This document shows positions 15,408 to 24,813 of a stretch of DNA of 64,000 bases, one piece after another. A program made the translations under genes and the position numbers. The notes under the pieces are model-generated. The model did not search any database. It worked only from the letters and a program-made list of their open reading frames with translations, and was not told the origin of the DNA. How positions within the stretch are numbered: the stretch's first letter is position 1; each line of letters opens with the position of its first letter. Source of the DNA: CAZMVY01 sp964617875 (GTDB lineage: Bacteria; Planctomycetota; Phycisphaerae; UBA1845; PWPN01); contig CAZUAI010000022.1 of NCBI GenBank assembly GCA_964617875.1, positions 1 through 64,000 on the forward strand. Direction: 5' to 3'.

Positions 15408-16286
15408 TCACACGTCGCACGTCCGGATCGCCTGCTTCAGCGACTCGACCGGATCCCGCGTCGGGCCGTACTCGTGCGCAACGTAACCGGCGAAGCCCGT
15501 CTCGACAATCGCCCGCATGATCGCCGGGTAGTTCAGCTCCTGGTTCTCGTCGATCTCATGCCGGCCGGGGACGCCCGCCGTGTGGTAGTGGCCGATGAAT
15601 TCCTTGTACTTCCGGATCGTCGCGATAATGTCGCCCTCCTGCACCTGCATGTGGTAGATGTCGTACAACAGCTTGACCCGTTCCGATCCGACGGCCTTGC
15701 ACACCTCCACGCCCCACGCCGTGTGGTCCGCCATGTAGTCCTTGTGGTTCACCTTGCTGTTGAGCAGCTCGATGCAGATCGTCACCTTCTTCTTCTCCGC
15801 CAGGCCGGCGACCTGCTTGAGGCCCTCGACGCAGTTCTTCGCCCCCTCGTCGTCGCCCATGCCCTCCCGGTTGCCCGGGAACGTGATCACGTTCGGAAAG
15901 CCCGCCTCCGCCGCCGCCTCGATCGCACGGCGGACCGCATCCAGACATTCCGCGTGGTTCTCCCTGCGGTTCAGGCCGTGTGTCAACCGGTGCGTCCGCA
16001 CCATCGTGCAGAGAAGCCCGTGCTGCTTGAGCACCGGGAACGCATCCGGCTCCAGCAGATCGATTCCCTTGAGTCCCAGCCTCGCGCACAGCGGCGCCGC
16101 CTGCTCCAGCTTCATCCCCCGCAGCGCCATCATCGAAATCGCCTGCCGGATCCGTCCCTTCCGCACGAGCGGCCCCGCCGCTTCCTCCGCCGTCGCCGAG
16201 CCCGCCCGCCCCATCAGCACAGCAGCAGCCGCCCCGGCAATCACGGCCCGCCGACTCAGCCCGTCCGACCCGCGTCCCGCCGCCAT
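15408..16286 (-). CDS. Tat-exported sugar isomerase/epimerase-like TIM barrel (Hyi-like)
   Basis: A 292-residue protein. The N-terminus contains a twin-arginine signal, LSRRAVIAGAAAAVLMG, predicting export in folded form. The rest is an AP-endonuclease-2-type TIM barrel resembling hydroxypyruvate isomerase: GLKGIDLLEP, NVITFPGNREG, CIELLNSKVNHKDYMAD, LLYDIYHMQVQEGD and HEYGPTRDP, with Glu, Asp, His and Glu as likely metal ligands. It probably isomerises or epimerises a sugar or hydroxyacid; the exact substrate is unknown. ATG 16286 has GGAGG 6 bases away; ATG 16289 is also possible. Confidence 0.82.
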   Translation of the reverse strand: MAAGRGSDGLSRRAVIAGAAAAVLMGRAGSATAEEAAGPLVRKGRIRQAISMMALRGMKLEQAAPLCARLGLKGIDLLEPDAFPVLKQHGLLCTMVRTHRLTHGLNRRENHAECLDAVRRAIEAAAEAGFPNVITFPGNREGMGDDEGAKNCVEGLKQVAGLAEKKKVTICIELLNSKVNHKDYMADHTAWGVEVCKAVGSERVKLLYDIYHMQVQEGDIIATIRKYKEFIGHYHTAGVPGRHEIDENQELNYPAIMRAIVETGFAGYVAHEYGPTRDPVESLKQAIRTCDV

Positions 16287-16504
16287 CATTGACCTCCCGC
16301 CCGCAACCGGGCGCATCAATCGACCACCCGTCGCCGCCGCAGCCTTCCTTATCCCGCGCCCGCCGCAAACGGGCAAGTCACCGGCCACGCGGACGCGCAG
16401 GGGCTGTAGTGGGAATGAGCGACACGCCGACCCGGTTGCCCGCTTACCCGGTCGCGCGGTTCCCCAGCACCGCACCCGTCCAATGGGACGATGCATTCAG
16501 CAAC

Positions 16505-16532
16505 AGGAAACAGGCCGCGCGGCCTGTTTTCC
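16505..16532. terminator. Palindromic terminator between the surface protein and the isomerase gene
   Basis: AACAGGCCGC at 16509-16518 pairs perfectly with GCGGCCTGTT at 16519-16528, with extra A/T pairs outside and T-runs on both strands. It lies about 55 bases beyond the stop of the lamin-tail protein, so it would end that leftward transcript. Confidence 0.6.
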
Positions 16533-16583
16533 ACAGACCGCGCGGCCCTTGAAACACTCCGCGTCACCGCCCGAATACCCGGC

Positions 16584-19500
16584 TTACGAACCGCACGCGG
16601 CCGGGTTGTTCGGACCGTTGAAGCAACTCGAGAACGCGCTGAAATCGACCAGGTCGATATCGCCGTTCCTCGACTGGTCGAGGCAGCGGCACTTCGTGAT
16701 GTCCGCCGAGCCACCCGGAGCCCGGTTCGGCCCGTTGAAGCAGCTCGTGAACACCGTGAAGTCATTGATATCGACGTCCGCGTCCGTCGGGTAGTCCTTG
16801 TGCACGTTCTGCGGGACGGCCGCGCATGCCGGGGAGACCTCGAAGCTCGCGGCCAGCGTCCCGTCCGCGCACGTGCGGACGACCACGTCCCACAGGCCGA
16901 CGGCGGCCCCCGCCAGATTAAGGTCGCACGTGATCTGTGTCGCGCCGTCCACGGTCACGTTCGAGGCGGTGATGTCGGCCTGGCCGGCCTTCTTCAGCTT
17001 CACGGTCGCGCCGGCGGTAAACCCGGCCCCCGTTACCTTCACGCCCACCAGCGTCTCGCCGGAGAAGCCCCACTTCGCGTACGTCCCGTCGAACTGCCGA
17101 TACGCCGTGTCGATGGCCGACACCGACGGCGGCGAGCACGCGACCGGCAACAGCCCCGGACTGCCGACGTCGCTGTCCGTCGGAGTGCCCGGCGTCTCCG
17201 GCGTCGCGTAGGCGTTGTCCACGCCCGCCGTCGAAAGCAGCCAGTTTTCGCCGAGATCGTTGTCCAGCACGTTCAGCTTTCCGTCCTTGACGTAGATGCT
17301 CCCCTTGCCGTCCGGAACCGGCCACGGGGCGCTTGTATTGTAGATCACGTCGTCCCGCACCTTGGCGTCCGAATCGATCAGCTGGAGGCGTCCGCCGCTG
17401 TTGCCGAAATACTCCCAGCCGCTGACGAGCGGATCGATGAAGATCACGATCGACGGATCCAGCGGACCCCATTCGGCCAGGAACTCCGTCGTCGTGCGGC
17501 TGGCGTTGTCGCCCGACGCGATGATGCGTATCGCGCCGGCCGGAATCACCTGGTTGATGTAGCCATTCGAGTCCGGCTCGCCCACGTCGTTCGTGATCGA
17601 GTACAGCGTGATCGCCTCGTTGCTGGTGTTCTTGATCTCGATCCATTCCCAGTCGTTGTCGGCCTGGTTGCTTGGATCGTACATGATCTCGGTAATGACC
17701 AGCCCGCCCCGCTGAACGACGAGCCGCACGGTGCCGTCGCCGCGGGAACTCTTCGCACCGTCGTTGACGCCGAACGTGAAGCTGTCATCGGGCGTCCCGA
17801 CGCTGCATGTGTAACCGGGCTCCGGCGTATAGAGAACCGTGTTGCCGGCCAGAGTGTACGGCGTCGTCGTGATCGACGTGCTGCCGTCCTTCAGCGAACC
17901 GTGCGACGGCAGCGACGTGATCCTGTACGTCACGGGCCCGCCCGACGGGTTGCCGTCGTCGCAGTTCGTCAGCGTGATCACGTTGTCCACGCTGTCCATC
18001 AGCACGCCCTTGCGCTGCCAGAGCGGCGTCGGCGGGATGTTCCCCGTCGGGGCCGTAACGCCCGACAGGAAGCCCGGCGAACCGAAGTCGGTCGCATCAA
18101 AGAACCCGCCGATCAGGCAACCGTACGCCCCGCCCGCGCAGTCGCGGGAGTTCGCCCAGTTCGCGCCGACATCGTTCGATGCCACGTCGTACTTCCCTTC
18201 CTGCAGGTAGATCGACGATTCGCCGTTCGAAACCGGCCACGACGACGTGTTCGTGTAGCTCGCGATGTCCTGCACCTTGCCCGTCGCATCGACGATCCGC
18301 AGGAGTTCGCCCACGCCGCCCGGCGAATTTGCCAGACCGCCCCTGACGAGTTCGCCGCTCGCGGTATCGTTTGTCGCCGTCGGCGTGATGAACTGCGGAA
18401 TCGTGTAGCCGTCCCACGACGCGGTGAACAGCTCCGGCGTCATGAATCGGTCGCCCGTCACGCCGCGCGGGATCACGACCGCCACGCCGTGCGCCGGGAT
18501 CGAAGTGCCTTCCGGCCAGTCGCCCGAACGCCCGTCCTTGTCCGTCAGATACCACCCGGAAACGTCGATCGCCGAATCGGTCGTGTTGTAGACCTCGATC
18601 CACTCCGTCACCTTCGGCTGCAGCGTCTCGTTCGACGCCGGGTTGTACATGATCTCTGTGATGATCAGATCCCCACACTGCACGAGGATGGTCACCGTCG
18701 CCGACGTCGAGTTCAACGCGCCGTCAAATGTGTGGAATGCGACGCTCGTGTTTCCGCACGTCCCGTTGTTGGCGTAGCGTACCCGCTTCTTCTGGTTCGG
18801 AATCGTGTAGGGAACCGTCGTGATCTGGACATCCCCGTTGTCGACATCGTACAGGGCGCCGTTCGCCGGCAATGAGTCCACAATGAAGCTCAGCGTCGCC
18901 GGTTCGGGAAGGCCGTCGTCCGAGCCCTGCAGGGTCGTCGTCCAGCTGCCGCCCTTCGTCGTCCAGATCGTTGACCCCGAGGCCGACGGCGGTTGATTGC
19001 CCGTTGTGATCCCCTCGATCTCGCCCGGAGATCCGATGTCGCCGCCGGCGGAAGTAAAGATCGGCGTCTGCGTGTTCGTCCACGCACGCTTCTGGTTCTT
19101 GACCGACTTCTCCCAGTTCGCGCCGGAATCGTTGCTCGTGGCGTCCAGGTAGGCGACGTCCTTGATGATGATACTGGGGCCGTTGGCCGCGCTCGGCCAC
19201 GGCGACGAGTCATCGTAGCCGACCTTGTCAATGATCTGATTGTTGTTGTCCACCAGCAACTCGACTTCGCTGTCCCGCGGCGGACTTGTCGGCGTCGTCA
19301 CGCAGAGGTTCTGCCCGTAGTTGCACGGAGGCGTTCCCCACGGCGTGTTCTCAAGGTCGTCCGAATCCACGCCATTGTTCGCCGGGCTGTTCGACAGCCC
19401 GCTTCCGGAAATCACACCCTGCGGTGCGTTTCCCGGCCGCGGACCTGACTGGTCGCCCTCATCGGTCACCTGCACCAGTTTTTCGGCCGGGGTTCCCCAT

Positions 19501-19829
19501 GCCGCGGTGAAGTCCGCCTTCGTAAGCGGCTTCGAACTCGTGCCCTTCGGTATGACAACAGCAATGCCGTGAGCGGGCAACGTGTACGGCTCGAACGCAC
19601 CGCTGCGGCCATCTTCGTCGGCAATATACCACCCGGTGATGTCGATCGGATTCGCCGTCGTGTTATAGATCTCGATCCACTCCGTAATGGCCGGCGAGTT
19701 TTCGTCCGACGCCGGGTTGTACATGATCTCCGTGATGATCACGTCGCCCGGATTCGCCGCCCATGCCGACGACGCCACGGCCCCCACAAGGGCACCCACC
19801 AGACACAAGCAGACTGCCTTACTGGTCAT
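16584..19829 (-). CDS. Large secreted protein with three lamin-tail domains, a TIG domain and a dockerin-like tail
   Basis: A 1081-residue protein with a signal peptide (residues 1-24). Three lamin-tail domains start near residues 28, 386 and 708, each beginning with ITEIMY(N/D)P and followed by EWIE(I/V) and W-(F/Y) cores. Between them are cadherin/Ig-like repeats (about 285-385 and 600-700). An IPT/TIG-type segment follows (about 896-1005), then a dockerin-like tail of two calcium-loop repeats, DADVDINDFTVFTSCFNGPN and NGDIDLVDFSAFSSCFNGPN. Lamin-tail domains in bacterial exoproteins are linked to surface or nucleic-acid/polysaccharide binding. It is probably a cell-surface or matrix component. 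The start has GGAGG 8 bases upstream. Confidence 0.88.
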   Translation of the reverse strand: MTSKAVCLCLVGALVGAVASSAWAANPGDVIITEIMYNPASDENSPAITEWIEIYNTTANPIDITGWYIADEDGRSGAFEPYTLPAHGIAVVIPKGTSSKPLTKADFTAAWGTPAEKLVQVTDEGDQSGPRPGNAPQGVISGSGLSNSPANNGVDSDDLENTPWGTPPCNYGQNLCVTTPTSPPRDSEVELLVDNNNQIIDKVGYDDSSPWPSAANGPSIIIKDVAYLDATSNDSGANWEKSVKNQKRAWTNTQTPIFTSAGGDIGSPGEIEGITTGNQPPSASGSTIWTTKGGSWTTTLQGSDDGLPEPATLSFIVDSLPANGALYDVDNGDVQITTVPYTIPNQKKRVRYANNGTCGNTSVAFHTFDGALNSTSATVTILVQCGDLIITEIMYNPASNETLQPKVTEWIEVYNTTDSAIDVSGWYLTDKDGRSGDWPEGTSIPAHGVAVVIPRGVTGDRFMTPELFTASWDGYTIPQFITPTATNDTASGELVRGGLANSPGGVGELLRIVDATGKVQDIASYTNTSSWPVSNGESSIYLQEGKYDVASNDVGANWANSRDCAGGAYGCLIGGFFDATDFGSPGFLSGVTAPTGNIPPTPLWQRKGVLMDSVDNVITLTNCDDGNPSGGPVTYRITSLPSHGSLKDGSTSITTTPYTLAGNTVLYTPEPGYTCSVGTPDDSFTFGVNDGAKSSRGDGTVRLVVQRGGLVITEIMYDPSNQADNDWEWIEIKNTSNEAITLYSITNDVGEPDSNGYINQVIPAGAIRIIASGDNASRTTTEFLAEWGPLDPSIVIFIDPLVSGWEYFGNSGGRLQLIDSDAKVRDDVIYNTSAPWPVPDGKGSIYVKDGKLNVLDNDLGENWLLSTAGVDNAYATPETPGTPTDSDVGSPGLLPVACSPPSVSAIDTAYRQFDGTYAKWGFSGETLVGVKVTGAGFTAGATVKLKKAGQADITASNVTVDGATQITCDLNLAGAAVGLWDVVVRTCADGTLAASFEVSPACAAVPQNVHKDYPTDADVDINDFTVFTSCFNGPNRAPGGSADITKCRCLDQSRNGDIDLVDFSAFSSCFNGPNNPAACGS

Positions 19830-19948
19830 TCCTCAGTCCTCCAAAAAGAAGCCAACCGGTTCCACGCTTCGACCCACATCCAGTGCTCAAACACGGGTGC
19901 TGCGCCTGCCCGGCGCAAGCGCGCACCACCCTCCCGCCCAGCGAAACC

Positions 19949-19977
19949 ATTCTCCCTGAATTGCCTCGCAATTGCAA
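19949..19977 (-). promoter_or_regulatory. Possible promoter of the lamin-tail surface protein
   Basis: On the minus strand TTGCAA (19977-19972), 17 bases, then GAGAAT (19954-19949). A small AATTGC/GCAATT dyad overlaps the -35 box. The leader would be about 110 bases. The -10 box is a weak match. Confidence 0.3.
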
Positions 19978-20107
19978 GTCAGAAAGGCATTAAGACGCGA
20001 CAGACACCACACAAACGCTGTGACATTCGCGCGTCCAACAGGCGGAATCGACCCCAGGCACGCCCACAGACCCTTTACCGGGAACGGCTTACGAGAAGAC
20101 GCCGTAC

Positions 20108-20731
20108 CTACAGGATCTTCCTCGCCGCGAGATACTCCAAGACCACCGCCGCCGCCTCTTGCGGCGTCACGTTTTCCATCGTAATTGTCAACTCTGCCTT
20201 GGACGGCGGCTCATACGGATCATCCACGCCCGTAAAGCCAATCCCCTTCCCTTCCGCCAGAGCTGCACGAGCTTTCTTGTACAACCCCTTCGGGTCGCGT
20301 TGCTCGCACACGCCGATCGGTGTGTTCATGAACACCTCGATGAACGGCAACCCCGCCGCATCGTGCAGCTTGCGCACCTGGTCGCGGTCCTTCACGTACG
20401 GGCTGATGAAGCTTGTGAGCGTGATCACGCCGGCGTCGGCGAACAGCTTGGCGACCTCGCCGATCCGCCGGATGTTCTCCTCCCGATCCGTCGCCGAAAA
20501 CCCCAGGTTCTTGTTCAGGCCGTGGCGGATATTGTCGCCGTCGAGCACGTAGGCGAGGTGGCCCCGCTGAACCAGGGCGTGCTCGACCGTGAACGCCAGC
20601 GTGCTCTTCCCGGAGCCGCTCAGCCCCGTGAACCAGACCGTCGCGCCACGCTGCTTGAGCAACGCCTCCCGGTCGCCGCGTTCCACATGTCCCTCATGCC
20701 AGGTAATGTTCGTCGCCTTGATCTCGCTCAT
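20108..20731 (-). CDS. cysC: Adenylylsulfate kinase
   Basis: A 207-residue APS kinase. The P-loop GLSGSGKST is at 36-44; YVLDGDNIRHGLNKNLGFSATDREENIRR and the family segment CEQRDPKGLYKKARA are clear. It phosphorylates adenylylsulfate at the 3' hydroxyl with ATP to make PAPS for sulfation or sulfate reduction. Planctomycetes carry many sulfatases and sulfated polymers, so PAPS for sulfotransfer is plausible. No sulfurylase (CysD/N) gene adjoins. The start at 20731 matches the family N-terminus (NITWHEGHV); GGAGG is 10 bases upstream. Confidence 0.95.
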   Translation of the reverse strand: MSEIKATNITWHEGHVERGDREALLKQRGATVWFTGLSGSGKSTLAFTVEHALVQRGHLAYVLDGDNIRHGLNKNLGFSATDREENIRRIGEVAKLFADAGVITLTSFISPYVKDRDQVRKLHDAAGLPFIEVFMNTPIGVCEQRDPKGLYKKARAALAEGKGIGFTGVDDPYEPPSKAELTITMENVTPQEAAAVVLEYLAARKIL

Positions 20732-20782
20732 CGGCCTGGGGCCTCCACCGCCATGCACGTTTCGTCGTAGACAGCCGCCGCG

Positions 20783-20788
20783 TAGAAT
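20783..20788 (+). promoter_or_regulatory. TAGAAT -10 box for the zinc-ribbon gene
   Basis: TAGAAT ends 12 bases before the ATG of the zinc-ribbon gene. No ribosome-binding site fits between them, so the leader would be only about 6 bases. The same bases read on the other strand (CTATTCTA) could serve the divergent cysC gene. Confidence 0.4.
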
Positions 20789-20800
20789 AGCCGAGACTAT

Positions 20801-21430
20801 ATGGATCTCCACGCCTATCGACAACTGCCGATCCCCGAGTGGCTCGAGTTGTCCTGCCCCAGGTGCGACTACTCGCTCCGCGGCCTGCCCGAGCACCGCT
20901 GCCCCGAATGCGGCCTGCGCTTCGACATCGACGACCTCGTAACATCGACCACCCCCCTCCGCCCGCCCGAGATCACGCCCGCAACCCGCCCGGTCCCTGA
21001 CCTGGGCATCGACTGCGGCCGCTGCGAGCAGCCCCTGCACGGCATCGACGGCAACACCTGCCCCGTTTGCGGTGAACCCTTCGACCTTGCAGACTCCATC
21101 CCGCCCCGGTTGTGGGCCGATGTGTCCCGGGGACTCGACGCCCTGCAATGCGAACTCACATTCCACCGGCTCCGCGATGCGGGCATCCCCTGCCTGTACC
21201 GCCGCCCGAACACCGCGCTTGACACGGCCCTCGGCGCGGCGACGTCCAGCTTCCGTACGGCCGCCCTGCAGGTGCGGCGGGATTACTATCTGGACGCCCT
21301 CCAGGCACTCACCACGTTCGGCCGGCCAGGCGAATCGCCCTGGACCTGCCCCACTTGCCGGGAAGAGGTACCCGGCAACTTCGACGTGTGCTGGAACTGC
21401 CAATCAGCGAGGGACGAAAACGCAACATGA
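20801..21430 (+). CDS. Multi-zinc-ribbon protein
   Basis: A 209-residue soluble protein with three Cys-pair units: CPRCDYSLRG...CPECG (residues 19-38), CGRCEQPLHG...CPVCG (about 72-91), and a C-terminal CPTCREEVPGNFDVCWNCQ. The middle part (ELTFHRLRDAGIPCLYRR) resembles DUF2007-type signal-transducing domains. Such multi-ribbon proteins are common in planctomycetes and are of unknown function. It ends in an ATGA overlap with mqnD, so the two are probably co-translated. No enzymatic motif was seen. Confidence 0.75.
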   Translation: MDLHAYRQLPIPEWLELSCPRCDYSLRGLPEHRCPECGLRFDIDDLVTSTTPLRPPEITPATRPVPDLGIDCGRCEQPLHGIDGNTCPVCGEPFDLADSIPPRLWADVSRGLDALQCELTFHRLRDAGIPCLYRRPNTALDTALGAATSSFRTAALQVRRDYYLDALQALTTFGRPGESPWTCPTCREEVPGNFDVCWNCQSARDENAT

Positions 21431-22287
21431 CGCAACCCGAGACGACGATGCAGACGCAGGAACTCCTCCTCGGCCACAGCCCCGACCCCGATGATGCCTT
21501 CATGTTCTATGCCCTCGCCCGGAACAGGATCCCGACCGGGCGATGGCGGTTCCGCCACATCCTGCAGGACATCCAGACGCTCAACGAGCGTGCCCTCCGC
21601 GGCGAGCTGCACATCACCGCCATCAGCATCCATGCCTACCCCTACCTTGCGGACCGGTACGCCCTTCTGAACTGCGGCTGCAGCATGGGCGACGGCTACG
21701 GCCCGCTCGTCGTCGCACGCGCGCCGATGGCCATCGAGGCGTTGCGAGGCAAGCGGATCGCCGTCCCCGGCACGATGACGACCGCCTTTCTCGCGCTGAA
21801 CCTGCTGCTCGGCAAGGGCACGTTCGAGCACGAGGTCGTCATGTTCGACAAGATCCTCGACCACGTGGCCGCCGGCCGCGCCGACGCCGGCCTCATCATC
21901 CACGAGGGCCAGCTCACCTATCAGAAGCACAAGCTGCACAACGTCGTGGATCTGGGCATCTGGTGGCAGATGGAGACCGAGTTGCCGCTGCCCCTCGGCG
22001 GCAACGCCATCCGCCGCGACCTCGGCGAGCCCGCCCTGCGGGAGATTGCCGCCATCCTCCGCGACAGCATCCAGTATTCGCTGGAGCATCGCGCCGACGC
22101 CGTCCAGCACGCCCTCCAGTACGCCCGCGACATGGCCCGCGACCTCGCCGCCGAGTTCGTCGGCATGTACGTCAACCAATGGACGCTGGATTACGGCGAC
22201 CGCGGCCGCCGGGCCGTCCGCGAACTCCTGGCGCGCGCCCACGCCGCCAACCTGATCCCGAGGCTCCCCGACCTGGACTTCGTCTGA
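21427..22287 (+). CDS. mqnD: 1,4-dihydroxy-6-naphthoate synthase (futalosine pathway)
   Basis: A 286-residue protein closely following the known MqnD pattern: LGHSPDPDDAFMFYAL at the N-terminus (family LGFSPCPNDTF), DIQTLNERALRG, GPLVVARAP, AVPGTMTTAFL, ADAGLIIHEGQLTY, DLGIWWQMETELPLPLGG and YVNQWTLDYGDRG. It converts cyclic dehypoxanthine futalosine to 1,4-dihydroxy-6-naphthoate in menaquinone biosynthesis. No other mqn genes are in the window. The start overlaps the zinc-ribbon stop codon. Confidence 0.9.
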   Translation: MTQPETTMQTQELLLGHSPDPDDAFMFYALARNRIPTGRWRFRHILQDIQTLNERALRGELHITAISIHAYPYLADRYALLNCGCSMGDGYGPLVVARAPMAIEALRGKRIAVPGTMTTAFLALNLLLGKGTFEHEVVMFDKILDHVAAGRADAGLIIHEGQLTYQKHKLHNVVDLGIWWQMETELPLPLGGNAIRRDLGEPALREIAAILRDSIQYSLEHRADAVQHALQYARDMARDLAAEFVGMYVNQWTLDYGDRGRRAVRELLARAHAANLIPRLPDLDFV

Positions 22288-22572
22288 AACGCGCCCCGCC
22301 GGCCGGCCCCGCGAAATCGAACGCGTCGCGCAACCAAACGCTCCTTCGGCCCGACACGCAAGCCCGGGCCCGGCCCGAGCCCCGAGCGAGAGCGAGGGTT
22401 GGCTTTGCAGACGCCCGCCCATCCGCAGGCGGCTCAAACGGAAACCAACCGTCTGTTTCGCACCGTGCGAAGCTCGCACCCATTCGCATGCCACGTGCGG
22501 AGGACCAGCCGCCCGCACATCCACCGGTCGCCTGCGTTCCCCGCTCTGTGGTGCTGGCCGTCCCGCGACGGG

Positions 22573-22578
22573 TAGAAT
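22573..22578 (+). promoter_or_regulatory. TAGAAT -10 box for the first TMTC-like gene
   Basis: TAGAAT ends 6 bases before ATG 22585, so transcription would begin at the start codon. The rest of the 297-base gap after mqnD shows only GC-rich, partly inverted sequence and no other gene. Confidence 0.4.
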
Positions 22579-22584
22579 GGGTCC

Positions 22585-24798
22585 ATGGCACGACGCAACC
22601 CTCCTGAGGTCGCCGTGGCGAAGGCGGGTCGAGGCCCCGGTTCGTCGCCGTCCGTGCGCCCGCGCCCCTACGCGGGCCCGGCAGCCGTGATTCTGCTCGC
22701 CTTCGCAGCCTATGCCAACAGCCTCGGCAACGGCTTCACGTATGACGACCGCTCGATCGTCCTCGGCCATCCGGCCGTCCTCGAGGAGCATGACGGGAGA
22801 CCCGTTCCCTGGTATCAGGCCTGGTTTGTCCCTTACTGGCCCGAGACGAACCGTCGAACCGATCTCGACGTGCTCTACCGCCCGTTCACGCTGCAAACCT
22901 ATGCCTGGGACATGCGCTTCCTGGGACCGAACGGCGGCTGGTTCCACCTGGTCAACGTAGCCCTGCACGCCCTGGTGAGCGTGGGCGTGTGGTGGCTGGG
23001 ACGGCGGCTGGCCGAATCCCCGGCGGCCGGCGTCGTCGCGGGATGCGTCTTTGCCGTACACCCGATTCACACGGAGGCCGTCGCCAACATCGTCGGCCGG
23101 GCCGAGATCCTCGCGGCCGCCGGGATGCTCGGGGCCCTGTACGCGCTCGACCGGACGCTGAGCACATCCGGCCGTGGACGCGTTGCGCTATGGGCCCTGG
23201 CGGCGGCCCTGGCGGCGGCGATCGCGATGTTCAGCAAGGAGAGCGGCGTCGCCGTCGTGCCGACGACGGCGGCATTCGCCTGGTGGCGATGGCGGGCCGA
23301 CGGGCATCCGCGAACTCACTGGCTGCGGGCGGGGCCGATGCTCGCGATCATGCTGCTGATCTTCGCGGCGTACCTGTCGGCCCGCTATCACGTTTGCGGC
23401 AACCGCTTCCGCGTCGACGCGCAGATCATCGGCTCGGGCAACGTGCTGCACCAGACCTCGGGCCTGCCGCGGGCGCTGACCCCCCTGTCGCTCTTCGGCC
23501 GGTACGTCGGCCTGATGCTCTGGCCCGGCCGCCTGCTGGCCGATTACTCGTATGCGGTTGTCACACCCACAACGTCGCCCGCCGAACCGTTCTTCGTGCT
23601 CGGCGTCATCGCACTGGCATTGGTGGTCGCGGAAGCCATCCGCTCGTGTCGAGGAACCGGCGCCACGTTCGTCACGATCACCGGATGGGCGGCGACCTAC
23701 GTCCTCGTAAGCAACAGCCTCGTGCTGATCGCGATCATGATGGCGGAACGCTGGTTCTACGGCCCGTCGCTCTGGCTGACGGTCCTTGTCGTCGTCGCCG
23801 TGCACCAACGGCTCCGGACGCGGGTTGGCGAGGAACGCCGGCGGCGGTGGGCAGCGGCCGCGTGGCCGCGCGTGCTCTTCGCGATCGCCCTGCTTGCCCT
23901 CTGCGCGCGGACCTGGGTGCGCAACCCCGACTGGCGGGACCTCCAGACGCTGTTCGAGCACGACCTGCATTCGCTGCCGCCGGGCAGGCGAAGCGTCCAC
24001 GTCCTCGGGCACCTGTCGACCGCCTATCTCGCCCAAGGGCGACTGAAGGAGGCCGAGGCCCTTGCACGGGAAGCGGCACAGACAGCCCCCGAAAATCCTC
24101 AGGCGCAGGCCGCGCTGGGCAACGTCCTGGTGGCGACGGGCCGGGCCGCCGAGGCCGTCCCCATCCTTACGGAAGCGCTGCGCATGACGCCCCACAACGT
24201 CGAGATCCGCGCCGCACTCGACCGCGCCCGCTCCAGGGCGGCGGGCATCGACGTCGACGCAAGCCTTCAGCAGGCCCTGGCCGCCGTTGCGAAAAACCCC
24301 GCCGACCCGGAAGCCCACTATGCCGCAGGCCGCTTTCTCGAGGACACGGGCGATTTCGCCGCCGCCGTCGAGCATTTCAAGCGGGCCGCCGAGATCAGGC
24401 CCGATGACCGGGCGGCCTGGCTGGGCTGGGCGCGATCGCTGGCGGCGGCGTCCCGGCCCGAAGAAGCCGTGGACGTGTACGATCGCATCCTCGCCCGCTG
24501 GCCCGGAGCCGACGGATGGGAGGCCCACGCCAACATTGCCCTCCAACTCATGAACAGGCCGTTCGGCAAGCTCTATCAGCCGGATCGAGCCGTACGCCAT
24601 GCCGAACAGGCCCTCGAACTCGGACCGGCCGATATGAAGGTGCAGCTTACGCTGAACCTCGCCGAGGTCTGCGCGAACTGCGGCCGGCTCGATCGGGCAA
24701 TCCGGCTGTTTGAAGAGGTCCAACGACAGTTGCCGCCCGACGACCCGCAGCGCGGCCGGCTCCAGGAGCGGATAGACTACTGGCGAAAGCAGCGGTGA
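22585..24798 (+). CDS. TMTC-like membrane protein with TPR domain (first paralogue)
   Basis: A 737-residue protein. Residues 30-430 form a multi-pass membrane domain with marks of DUF1736/TMTC proteins, a GT-C-type glycosyltransferase-like family: YANSLGNGFTYDD after the first membrane helix, VFAVHPIHTEAVANIVGRAE and FSKESGVAVVP. Residues 440-737 are TPR repeats (RLKEAEALAREAAQTAPENP and later units). TMTC proteins transfer mannose to proteins in animals; bacterial members are uncharacterised, so protein or polymer glycosylation is only inferred. A near copy of the gene follows 15 bases downstream. Confidence 0.8.
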   Translation: MARRNPPEVAVAKAGRGPGSSPSVRPRPYAGPAAVILLAFAAYANSLGNGFTYDDRSIVLGHPAVLEEHDGRPVPWYQAWFVPYWPETNRRTDLDVLYRPFTLQTYAWDMRFLGPNGGWFHLVNVALHALVSVGVWWLGRRLAESPAAGVVAGCVFAVHPIHTEAVANIVGRAEILAAAGMLGALYALDRTLSTSGRGRVALWALAAALAAAIAMFSKESGVAVVPTTAAFAWWRWRADGHPRTHWLRAGPMLAIMLLIFAAYLSARYHVCGNRFRVDAQIIGSGNVLHQTSGLPRALTPLSLFGRYVGLMLWPGRLLADYSYAVVTPTTSPAEPFFVLGVIALALVVAEAIRSCRGTGATFVTITGWAATYVLVSNSLVLIAIMMAERWFYGPSLWLTVLVVVAVHQRLRTRVGEERRRRWAAAAWPRVLFAIALLALCARTWVRNPDWRDLQTLFEHDLHSLPPGRRSVHVLGHLSTAYLAQGRLKEAEALAREAAQTAPENPQAQAALGNVLVATGRAAEAVPILTEALRMTPHNVEIRAALDRARSRAAGIDVDASLQQALAAVAKNPADPEAHYAAGRFLEDTGDFAAAVEHFKRAAEIRPDDRAAWLGWARSLAAASRPEEAVDVYDRILARWPGADGWEAHANIALQLMNRPFGKLYQPDRAVRHAEQALELGPADMKVQLTLNLAEVCANCGRLDRAIRLFEEVQRQLPPDDPQRGRLQERIDYWRKQR

Positions 24799-24813
24799 GT
24801 CCGCAAAGCACGA

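Noticed and set aside
16491..18875. A 794-codon open frame on the plus strand.
   Set aside because: It is antisense to the lamin-tail protein, is Arg/Val/Ala-rich without any motif, and arises from high GC at third positions of the real gene.
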